From contig JAJEKB010020302.1 of assembly GCA_022393335.1 (NCBI GenBank), positions 95,136 to 159,135 of the forward strand: a DNA stretch of 64,000 bases, written 5' to 3'. This stretch comes from Macrotrachela quadricornifera (taxonomy: Eukaryota > Rotifera > Eurotatoria > Philodinida > Philodinidae). The stretch's first letter is position 1. Every line of letters starts with the position of its first letter. A model generated the notes under the pieces. The model was not told where the DNA came from. It made no database searches and saw only the letters and a program-made list of their open reading frames with translations. The translations under genes and the position numbers were made by a program. Shown here in pieces: positions 31,668-42,382 of this stretch.

Positions 31668-32180
31668 TTAACATAACAACTGAAAAAAAGTTTGTAACAC
31701 GTCAGTATACGTTTAATCTTAGGAATATGCTTCGATTGAACGCCAGAAACGTTGGAATCACTTTAATGCTATATTTCGTTCGACAAAATGTATACGAGAA
31801 TCTGCTCTTAATCATATTATTTTGTCAAAACTTTGATCGGTACGGGAACGAACAGATGCCTTTTGATTACATCAAAGCTCACCAATTGCATTTAGTTCGC
31901 AACGATATTCAGGACAGTATATAATCTTCATATTATATTTGCTCGTCAACATCTCTAGTTTTTTAACCTATAAAATATGTATAGAGCAGAATATGTTTCA
32001 GAATATACAATCACTATGACTTACGTTCGAAAAAATTGGATATTTCGTAAATTTTTCATGAATTTTCGCTAGTTTAACTTTATCCTGTAATTTTACATCT
32101 AAATCTTTACATATTGCAACTAAACCTTTTGATTTACTTCTGTGTGGACCCTCTCGAGGGTAAGAGTGTGAATCAATTGA
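31668..32180 (-). pseudogene. DDE-type transposase relic
   Basis: Two exons on the minus strand, 32180-32025 and 31967-31668, are joined by a 57 bp intron (GTAAGT to TTATAG) in phase. Exon 1 contains SKSKGLVAICKDL. Exon 2 contains IIYCPEYRCELNAIGEL then CNQKASVRSRTDQSF, and later RIHFVERNIALK and FQRFWRSIEAYS. The CP-x-H/R-CELNPIE-LWC block with the third catalytic acid and the FRRFWRSLEAY block are typical of a DDE superfamily transposase. TGA codons occur at three points, one exactly where the conserved Trp after GEL is expected. TAAs follow near the end. The 5' part with the first catalytic residues is missing, perhaps lost at the element 32364-32665. Confidence 0.65.
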
Positions 32181-32363
32181 CTGAAAACAGATCAATTCTA
32201 CCTTTAACGAAAAGACAAGTTGAGTCTGCTATTGTCAACCTTTGCTTCTCAGCAATCGATATTATTATTATCAAAAATAAATAAATAGTTTTCCTAAAGT
32301 ATTGTACTTGCTAATCAATAGTAAAAAAATGCAGAGTTTTTGAGAGTGGATGGATGGTTAGGG

Positions 32364-32665
32364 AGATTGCAAATAGAATACAATCACAAGCTAGCAAAAC
32401 GCGTTGCGATTACGCTTATTGAATCTTATGCATTGCTAGTGATTTAAAAGTTGTTAGTTGAAATTCTCCTACTATGGAGAATATTGTCAAAAGTTAATAA
32501 GAGTAAACTTCTAATCAATAAAAACAACAATATATTGTTTTCAAAAGTTGAGAAAACTTCTTAAAAAACGATAAGAGATATTTGTTCAAATTTTGTGAGA
32601 CTGCAAAAAAAGCGTAATCGCACCGCGTTTTGCTAGCTTGTGACTGTATTCTATTTGCAATCCTC
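32364..32665. mobile_element. MITE with about 55 bp TIRs
   Basis: Left GATTGCAAATAGAATACAAT to AGCAAAACGCG and right CGCGTTTTGCTAGCTTG to ATTCTATTTGCAATC are inverted copies. The interior is AT-rich and non-coding. Exact ends and target duplication are unclear. A CTCACCCTCAG word abuts the right side, followed by a short GC-rich patch (32680-32755). Confidence 0.65.
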
Positions 32666-35373
32666 TCACCCTCAGTTCCCCGGGTTCCCAAAAAGGAAGA
32701 AACCGCGTGGACCCGCGTTAATTGAGAACCTATCCGGGTTCCAAATTCTCTGAGGATGAGGATACAAGATATATAAGGTAGGACACATAGTATGAAAAAG
32801 TCCTGCCCTCCAGGGCTCTATCAGACTGATAAGTTGTCGTAGATAGACATGGATTAAAAATGAACATAGTGTGACTATCTTGCTACACTGTTTATGCAGA
32901 AATGTATATAGTAACTAAGACATTGGAAATATAACATTCGATAAAATTTTGTTTTTGGGTTCTCACAGGTGCGAGGTAGAAACTTAACGACGTGACGAGT
33001 TTTGAAATTTCACGTGGTAAATCCCACAGGTCATCAAAAACTGTTGCTCCGCACATTTCCATTGGGAACTAGGAATGCTCACACTCATAATATCAACATT
33101 TTACATGTAAAAACGGAAGGGTTCGTTTTAGGCTCTGCACTTTCGTACCATTATCTCCAATGTCGTTGTGCTTTTTAACAACATACTATGATTCCCACAT
33201 GATAAATCATTAAAACGAAGTATAAAAGAGATCTTTCAGTTTGTTTTTGTATATGTATTTAAAACATCATGACAGCTTCCGCCCCTCACATAAGAGCTAT
33301 CGTTATGTGTACGAATGTTTGAACGATCTAACTTACTTTCAGAACATTACTGGGTATTTTAGTGATGTGAGTTGAACAGAACATAGTAATGAATCCTTCT
33401 CAAAACATTAAGTATCTTGAGAGAGGTGCTTCTAATCCCAAATACTAAACTTTTTCAATCCTTTAGTACTGAGGTGTGCATATTTGCAGATTGATCATTA
33501 TGTCAAAAGACATTTCTAAAAATGCTATAGTAAATGAGGCTGAGGACGAAGTTCACATATAGGACGTCTCTCAAAATGAAAATGAGAATGAACCATGGTC
33601 AGACACATGTTTGATACTAACATTGGGATTGAAGAATTTTGAATGATCGACACGCTCAGAATATTTGGTTGAAGTTGATTATCTAGTTAATAAATTCTTC
33701 TAATGCTGGGGAATTGAAAATAGTTATAAAATGATACTTAGAAATTAGCTTTGAGTTTGGGAGATGTAAAGTAGTTGCAGGAAATCGATTCTAACGTAAG
33801 AAAAACTCTTGTGTTGTCGTAAAATCGAAACTACTTGTTGAAAATTGATTTCTTCTCTAGAAATTGAAGATACTCGTAGGAAACGGTTTTTTGTATTAGA
33901 AAACTGGCTTATAAAAATTTTCAAATATCCGAAAAACGAATCAAATCAAAACAAAACAAAAGTTTTCAGAATTCTCCTAGGTTGCATTTTTATTTTATTG
34001 TCCTTGAAATCAATGGGTTGACCTATTTACTAGTAGTTTTATGTATTTCGAGAACAATGAAGTTTTTTATCATAAAAAAATGAATATCATCAATATGAGA
34101 AAATAAAAATATGACATATTGTTATTGCATATGTCATTCTTAAAAGGCATTACCTATATTTTTTCTATTGACTTCTATTTCATTTTGAGTTTCTTATAAT
34201 AGTGAATATTTCTCACAATGCTTCTTATCTGAAAGAATAAAGTCGTGGTTTGGGATAATGTCAATAAATTATCTTGTACTTTTTTTGTTTACATGGATGT
34301 AAGTATCTATCCGTTAGCATATTTCGTCTTTTCTTTACTCTAACATATGTGCTTCCTTAATGCGGTAATAAACAGATTTAATTAAAAAGAAGTTCTTATG
34401 GAATTAGAGAGAGGAAATGACTGAGATTAATTAAATAAATAGTTTTATTTTTCGTTTGGTAAATTGAAAATTCCTGTCGAAAATACTTAAATCGTTAGCT
34501 GATTTGGCTGTTAGAGCTGCACATCATTTAATTTTAATTAACCAGATAAAAACACGTAAACTTGTAGTTAATTTTAGCTAATTAAGATGAATGATATATT
34601 CATTCGGCACAGCTTTATTGCTGATCATTTTACTAAGAACTGCTAATAGACAGAGTGCAGGATGTAGTAAAAAAGTTGTTTAAAGTGTCGAGTATTGATC
34701 TTATAACAAATGTTTTGTCAATTGACGTGTAATAATTAAGTTCGATAGAGTAAATGTTTTTGTTGCAATTTTCTTTATTTGAAAACTATAAAATTTAGAT
34801 ATAGAAACAACTAAATTTGTGCTATTTAAAAAAGATTATCAAACATAGAAAGAGATTCACTTTGTAAAAGATATGATGAATGAAAAGAATCCTCCCTTTT
34901 CATGTGTGGGAATTAACTATAATTACATACTTTTTTCATTTCATTTCATTTTAGAGTCTCAAACACAGTTGAATCAGGTATGTATACTGATTTCACGTAG
35001 TCTTGCAAATGTCATTGTACCCAAACTGGTGCGTCTTCTTCACATTTCCTTTTGCAGTCGTTCTGTCACAATATGTATCAATTGTTAGTTACAAATGTGT
35101 TGTGTCTAAAACTTTGAGGATCATATTATTTCGTATCATTCCTAAAGAGTATAAATCGAATCTATAAGAAATGTACTTCGAACACGACCATGGAAAAACA
35201 AAATTTTCGGAAAATTAGTTAGTTTATATTTAATTTAGCAATGTAGACTGATTATCGAGTTTCGGTGATGGAATTCATTTTGGTTTGTACTTCTCTTTCA
35301 GAATTTTGTTAATGAAATCAGTAATCTTTAAGATAAAGACTACATACATCTCGAATTTCGAATTCATTTTAAG
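32666..35373. other. gene-poor stretch before the Kelch gene
   Basis: No gene is recognised. A degenerate 55 bp repeat (GAAACTACTTG / GTAGTTGCAGGAAATCGATT words) lies at about 33715-33890. A short ORF with one stop, starting MSKDISKNAIVNEAEDE (33500-33643), has no known relatives. At 34951-35060 an intron-like pattern (TTTTAG, 23 bases, GTATGT, TTTGCAG) could mark small exons, but no coding frame joins them. Confidence 0.4.
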
Positions 35374-36413
35374 GCCAACTGCACAATTGGCACAAATCCA
35401 TTAGCCGTCGTAGATCAGTGAATTTTCTAGCTACTACTGAACTATATGATCCATCAGCAGATCAATGGATCGCTACTGGAAGTATGGCACTACCACGTGA
35501 ATTTCACACTGCAACTCTGCTCAAATCTGGTAAAGTTCTTGTCGCTGGGGGTCAAGCATCTACCGGTTATACAGCTGAATGTGAGATATACGATCCATCA
35601 ACCGGTCAATGGCATACTGCTGGAAGCATGGCGGTACCACGAAAATATCATACGGCAACCCTACTCAATTCGGGCCAAGTTCTTGTCACAGGTGGCACCA
35701 CCATTGAATCAGACGTTATTGTGAATAGTTCTGAAATATACGATCCATTGACCGATAAATGGAGCCATGCTGCAAGCATGACAGCAGCACGTTCTGAGCA
35801 TACTGCAATACTACTGAATTCGGGAAAGGTGCTTGTCTTTGGTTATGGACTTAGTTCTGAAATATATGATCCATCAACGGGTCAGTGGAGCCCTGCTGCA
35901 GCCATGAAACCACCAGCGCGTTATTATTCTATTGCAGCAATGCTCAGGTCGGGTAAAGTTCTTGATACTGGTGGCGTCCGATCAGACATATATCAGGCTG
36001 AATGTGACATATACGATCCATCAACAGATCAATGGGACACTATTACAAGCATGACAAGTACACGTGCTGCTCATACAGCAACTTTGCTCAGTTCAGGCAA
36101 AGTTCTTGTGACTGGTGGCGAAACATATCCCAATGTGTGGTCTAGTTGTGAAATATATGATCCATCGACAGGCAAATGGAACAATGTTACCAGTATGACA
36201 GAAGAACGTTCTTCTCATACTACAACCTTGCTCAAGTCAGGAAAAGTTCTTGCCGCTGGTGGCTACGGAAATACACGTTCTTGGGATAGCTCTGAAATAT
36301 ACGATCCATCAACAGGCAAATGGAATCCTAGTGCACACTTGTCAAGAGCACGTGTCTATCATACTGCAACCCTACTCGATTCAGGCAAAGTTCTTGTCAC
36401 TGGTGGTGAATAA
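35374..36413 (+). CDS. seven-blade Kelch/galactose-oxidase-like propeller protein
   Basis: The open frame runs from a stop at about 35371 to TAA at 36411-36413. There is no ATG near the start (35418 is a GTG), so a short upstream exon probably supplies it; an acceptor-like TTTTAAG ends at 35373. Seven repeats of about 45-50 residues each carry E-[IL]-YDPST-[GD]-[QK]-W, then HTATLL-x-SGKVLVTGG. The N-terminal YDPS strand and C-terminal KVLVTGGE strand should close one propeller. This type of Kelch repeat is commonest in bacterial and fungal galactose-oxidase-like proteins, so horizontal origin is possible. No catalytic Cu ligands or signal peptide are seen. A poly(A) signal AATAAA lies at 36650. 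Confidence 0.75.
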
Positions 36414-36828
36414 ATAGACAATGACTTAATTATTCTTCATTCAAATAACAATAGTCTATGATTATTTTTGTAATAAGTTTATAACAAAAATAGATAGAGA
36501 GATAGGTGATGTGCCACCATTGATATTATCTTTTGCTGATTTTCCTTTTCTCTTTGCTTCTTATTCTCTCTCTCTCTCTCTATTGTAATGTCCTGTGCTT
36601 ATTCTTCTTTTTCACTCTTATATAAGTATGTTGTATTGTGAAATAGCTCAATAAACATCAGTAAGTTAGACAATCTATGTAAAACCGAAGAATTTTAAAT
36701 ACTACACTATTGATTTTTTACACCAATTAATAAAAGAAATCAATCAATAATTTTTTTAATTTTATTTTAGAAAATCAGAAAAGATAGGTTTTTTTCAGCT
36801 GAAAATTAAATATTGTCGATATATTTGA

Positions 36829-38647
36829 TTATACATCAGTTTTTTTATAAAATTCCGCCTGTGCATTGTATTTTTGTGTTGATTTGTGCAACGATATTCT
36901 TTCTAGTTGTTGAATTTCTGATTGTGGATATAAATACGAACGTAAATCGTCATGTCTACCTAAATATTCCAGTATATAAGCAGCTGCTTGTGTCAATTTA
37001 TAATGAACCAGAGGATTAATATTAGCTAAGGAATCACAAAAATCGTGATAACAAGGATCATATGTCACGCCAGCTATGCCACCTTTTCCTTGACCTAACA
37101 TTCGATCATAATAATCTCTTTCTTCTTTTGTTTTGACATCACTGACACCAGCATTTAAACCTGATATAACGATACCAGCGGCCAAAAATGGTGCATAATC
37201 ACTTCCACCACCAAGTTCACTGATGTTGTAGGGAAGATTTTGCCTAATGAACCAATCACGAAATAGGTGTGTTAATCGTATACTACCAGGAATAGCTTTT
37301 GGTGGAGTTGTACTAAAATTAGCTGAATTTCCATCATATATACCCATTTGAAAATTCGGTGATCCTAACATATCATAATTAAGATTAACGAGATAATCTG
37401 AAAGACGTTCTCCTTCAGTTGTACTATGATTGGCTTGAGAAATATGATAATCAGAGCCAACAAGGCCAACTTCTTCAGCACCCCACCAACAGAATTTTAC
37501 ACGATATTTGTATGGAGAATAAGATGAACTTTGGAATAGTCTGGCTAAGTTTGTTGCTAAGACAAGATTTGTTGTAGTACCACTGCCTACAAATCAAAAG
37601 AAGTAATTGAATTAGTGTCTGTACAGAAGAAATTGAGATTTTACCATTATCATTAATTCCTGGACCAGCTGGGACACTATCACTATGACTTCCAATGACA
37701 ATTGTCTGAGTTACATCACCTGTCACTGTATGAGCACAAATGTTTCCGACAGGAGATGGAAATTTTGTAGTTGAAATGATAATTCTTACACGTGCATTTG
37801 TAATTAAATTTTCTGCTGCATTCACTAAACTTGTGCCGGCCTGATAAGATAACGATAAAGCTGGAAATGTTGTATTTGGATGAACACGCCCTGAAGCAGG
37901 TGAATATCGTTCTGGTGTACTACCATCATTATAAATTAGAAGTCCAGCTACGCCATATTTAGCAGCTAACAGAGATTTCTCTGTATACGTACAAATACCA
38001 CGTTTAACAACAGCTACATTATTTGCGGGCGAATATGTTGTAGATGACCAATCAGAATCATCACATCCAACATTTGGTATGGATATTAACCGAATTGGAT
38101 TAAGAAAATCTGATGATCCAGAATATGTTAGAGATATAAAATCTTTTTTTAAACCATATGTCAAATTAATTTCTACATCATTGATGTACGATGATAACGT
38201 TGGATCATCATTTAATTGAAATGTATTGTAAGGAAAAAACTGTGTTTGAACTTTCAAATTGGTATTTGTTATTAAATAATTATAAATATAATCAAATGTT
38301 CGATTAAATCCTTGTGTATGAATAGCACGAGTACCATTCGATTCATCAGCAAATTTTTGTATTTGCTTAAGATGATTCGTTAAATCATCAATATTTATTG
38401 AATATACTAACATATCATCATTACATGTCGTATTTGTACTTACTTTAAGTCGTTGAATAACAATGCTCAATGTAGATGCTGATAGAGCTATTATAATCAA
38501 TGTTAACAAACTGAGAAATATAAGATATAGGTATATTTTCTTCGTTTTTAAAATATTAAATTGCTTGTTTTTGGAAATATCAGTATTATCATTTGATATT
38601 TTCCTTGTTGGCCACATTATACTAAATTTTAAAAAACTATTTATCAC
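36829..38647 (-). CDS. membrane-anchored M28 family aminopeptidase, 586 aa
   Basis: Model: exon 1 38647-37645, intron 37644-37587 (58 bp, GTAAAA to TTGTAG), exon 2 37586-36829; the frame is restored exactly at INDN-G-SGTTT. A short cytoplasmic tail precedes a signal-anchor helix (about residues 37-64), so it should be a type II membrane protein. A PA domain (about 165-290, with AKYGVAGLLIYNDG) precedes the zinc peptidase core. Probable metal ligands are His321 and Asp323 in GSHSDSV, Asp333 in INDNGSG, Glu372-Glu373 in GAEEVGLVGSDY, and a C-terminal His in YDPCYHDFCDS. The layout matches vacuolar or extracellular M28 aminopeptidases and carboxypeptidases that release amino acids. An alternative start at Met11 would change little. 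It appears intact. Confidence 0.85.
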
Positions 38648-41600
38648 TAATTTATCTGTTTAAAAGCCTTGTGTAGTCAAGTAAATTAAAGGATATAACA
38701 GGAAGGATCACTCTCTCATCGCTGTTGCATTACTACAACTGTTTAATGCTTTGAATTGTCAAAAATCATGGCCTATCGTGTGTCAATAATACGAGTGTCA
38801 CTTCATTTTTCTTTTTCTTTATATTTTATATTGTATTTATGCGTATTTCATAAAGTAAAGATAAAATAATACAATCCTAGTCAGCAGCCATCAAAGTAGA
38901 AGGCTGGACGGACGAGGATAACGGGTACTATTCTGTCGCATCTTATCGAAACATGACTTCTCTTATAAGAGAAATCCATTCTTACTTTCAAACTCAAATG
39001 AGAAACGAAAAATATAATCAATGATACTGACTTTTATTTATTGACAATCAAGTTAAATATGAGGAGAATGATATATTGTTTTTTAGTTCTTTTTACAATA
39101 AAACTGCATTTAAATAATTGTGAGACGATTTACGACCATATTTATTGGGCATGAGAAATAATCTTCAAAATGGTGATCGTCAATCGAATTTATGTCTCAT
39201 TTACAGTAGCCCAATAAAACGCTAACATTACTCATGTCTTTATTTGCGACAATGATATCCGTTTTAGCATCGTTATTCCCTAGTCGAACATCTTGCAAGC
39301 AAGATCTTCGAAAAGATAATTTGCTTTTTATGAAAAATCATATCTTGGTTATATCTTATATATTTGTACCACAGATCCTGGAATGATCTGTTCCAATATC
39401 TCAAGATACTGAAAAGATGCATGAAATGTTAAGCTAAAAGACAGTAGACTTATACAAACAAAGCCTTATTCATTTCGATTCGATAATCTTTTAAAACTTT
39501 GTTAATCAATCTAATATACGTTCATTGACGATAATTTACTGTCTTTTTTTTGGATGTCCATCAACGATGTAATATTTGTTTTAGATATCAATAAACAGTC
39601 GGTCAAACGATTTATCCATCATCGTGTTCTCATCAAATCTGCTAAATTGTTATGGACGAAACTAAAAGGAACGCACTTGAAAGTATAACACATCGTTTGC
39701 AAATGATAGAGACCTTCTACATTTTCCATATTATTCTCTAGTTAGCCTTTCAAGATTGAAAATTTTCTAGCATTTTTATTGTTAACAATATTTCTCAATT
39801 CACTTTATTTCGATTCTTGTGGAAAATATATTCATCATATACGAAAAATAGAACCAAATTTCTATGCAGCGGTTAAACTAGCCGTGAAAGAGATCAACTT
39901 CAACTTCATCAATTCTTACTCGGATGACGATCAAAATATCAGTAAAAAATCTCGTAGGTAAATACGACAATAATATGTTATTTTTCTCGATGAGAAAAAG
40001 GCCAAAGTATATGAAGATTTTTATGGTAGATCGAGGAAATGCATCGAAAAAGATATTCATATGTGAAGAGATATACAAAAAATTGTCTATCTTCATGACT
40101 AACAGATAGCTAAACGGTTCTTCGATTGCTCTATTAAATGGCGAAAAATCGAATTCATTAGTTGTCATAGGTTAAGAGGTACTCGAAAGATGGTACTTAG
40201 CATTTTTAAAAAAGTCTGACAATAATCAGAACATTTTTCCTTATTCTAAAGTTATAAATAATATATGAGTAGAATTATTTATATACATACGTGGAAAAAG
40301 AGAGATACATAACTAATGAATCATTATCTGTCACACATTGTCTATAAATAAAAGACAATAATTAGAAGATAAAATAGAAAATAAAAATTTTAAAATTGAT
40401 TCTTATCCTTAAGATATCACGTGAGATCTTATCTGCTTTATATAGAAAATAAACTTCATCAAGATATAACAGCTTGAAATGAATATTTGATGATTATACT
40501 TACTCTTTGCAATTAATTATTATTTAAAAAAACTCTGGTTTATGAAAAAGAGAAACATTAGTGTCAAAATGTCAGACAAAATCGTTTGTAAATATATTAT
40601 ATAATAATTGATTTTATACTTAACTAAAATTATATAAAATATATTTGTAAAATACAAAGATACGACAATTAACAATGATTATTTTTGCACTTGCAGTAAT
40701 ATTTTTATTGGTTTTTTTTGAGAATTTTAAATGTTTCCTTGCAGAAAAAATGCGGCAGCTAATCGTAAACGGGTCATAACTAGTTTAAGACTCTTTCTGT
40801 GCTATTCTTGAATATTTGTGAAAGTTGAATTGTTTCTCATAGTATAAAGATTATTTTTGTTTATTATTGTTTTAGTGAGAATTTCTCAACTGTTTTGTTT
40901 TCCAAGATTGTGAATATTTTGTATTAGAATTTGTATTGTTAATTGATCAAATTCGTTAAATCACACAGTATAACGTATATGAACATAAAGGGTTTTCTGC
41001 AAAATCATGGATTTATTGAAATTTCTTTCGAAAAAAGCTGACGTCACTGCACTACTGCTGGAGCCATGTGATGAAAAATCCTTTTATACCGCGATAGTTC
41101 TTGAAAAATTTTACCACTGCCATGTACATCTTTGTGCCATGATCACCAGATTTAAATATTAGTCGAAGTCTGTTATTAATAACATTTCGTCTTCTTACTA
41201 CTATATTATAGAAATTTTTTTTCTAAATCTTTGGAATATTCTTCTTTTCAGTTTTTATATTGCTATTCAAAATCATTAAATTTTAGCTTGGAATTAAATT
41301 GTTTTAGTACTTATTTATTATGATCTAACCAAATTTTTTTCTCATCTGCATCCTCAATATCGATATTATTAAGTTAAATGATAAGAAATTAGTGGATGCG
41401 TTTCAAAAATATTTTCAAGCAACGACAACTATGATTGGACATTGACAAGTGGAGTATTAGAATGAAGTTTGTCTGGAAATAGAAAACTATTTTAAGTAGA
41501 ATGATTCAGTTAAAGTCTTCTTACGTAAAGTAAGACTTCAAAGAGGAAATAAGAAAGTGGAAAATTGCTTGTCATATCAAAAGATTCACTGAAACAATAA

Positions 41601-41649
41601 CAAGATCATTTCTATAATTTTCTTAATGTTGCTCAAAAATGTCAATGCC
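38648..41649. other. intergenic, no gene recognised
   Basis: AT-rich. Only short ORFs occur (39779-39961, 39878-40168, 39924-40109), mutually overlapping and without motifs. The stretch contains the putative promoter of the peptidase gene at its left end. Confidence 0.4.
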
Positions 41650-42240
41650 ACATTAACTAATGAAATTCGAATATGATCACTTACAAAGAAAGAAAAAAGC
41701 AGGAAAATTCCCGGAAAACGTCAAACTGATGGTCAATCTTTACAAATATATGGGAAAATAAAAAGAAACATTGGAAGATTAAAGTTTAATGATATTATTT
41801 CGATTATATAAGAATAAAAGAGACAAAAAAAACTGTGTGATAACTGCAGAAGAATTTCTCTGCTTAATATTATCAGCAAAAGTTTCTTCCGAATATTAAT
41901 GAATCATATTCAAAGTCTAGTTTATAAACAATTATAGAAATTCCATCTGGCTTTCGTGCAAATCATTCAATTATTGATCAGATATTTATATTAAATATAA
42001 CTTTGGTGAAAAAGAGAGAATTTGATAAGTGTCTATCGAGATGTTTCATAAGGGAGAATTCCATTCTTAATCCTATTTAACATTCAGTATTAAAAAAAAC
42101 ATATATCATTTGATTCAGATATTGTTGATTACTTCATTTACTTAGAAATTACTGGACAATCATACATTCGCGGATAACAATCAATAATATAATTGTGCTA
42201 GTTGCACAAAACCGTTCAGATCTCAATGAATATCAACCAT
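41650..42240 (+). pseudogene. non-LTR retrotransposon reverse transcriptase relic
   Basis: The plus strand near 41837-41935 encodes CRRISLLNIISKSFFRILMN, matching the N-W/R-GISLL-SKVF-RILLNR block of LINE reverse transcriptases. A shifted frame continues EIPSGFRANHSIIDQIFIL (the GFR-x-S-T-DQIF block). About 150 bp on, TFADN followed by IIVLVAQNRSDLNE corresponds to the F/YADD catalytic motif and its surroundings, with frameshift and deletion. Stops and shifts show it is dead. The endonuclease and ends are not seen. Confidence 0.65.
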
Positions 42241-42382
42241 GTGACAACATGTTTTGATGAAGAAATTGATTTTAGTTTTATTTAATGATCAGCAAAACAT
42301 CTGTCGAAGTATATTAATGTTCCTTGTACTTTTTTTTATTGTTTCACATCGTATGCCAGAAACGATCATGAGTATTACTTTA

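Noticed and set aside
31640..31924. 94-codon plus-strand ORF
   Set aside because: The opposite strand carries clear transposase blocks; this ORF is its shadow.
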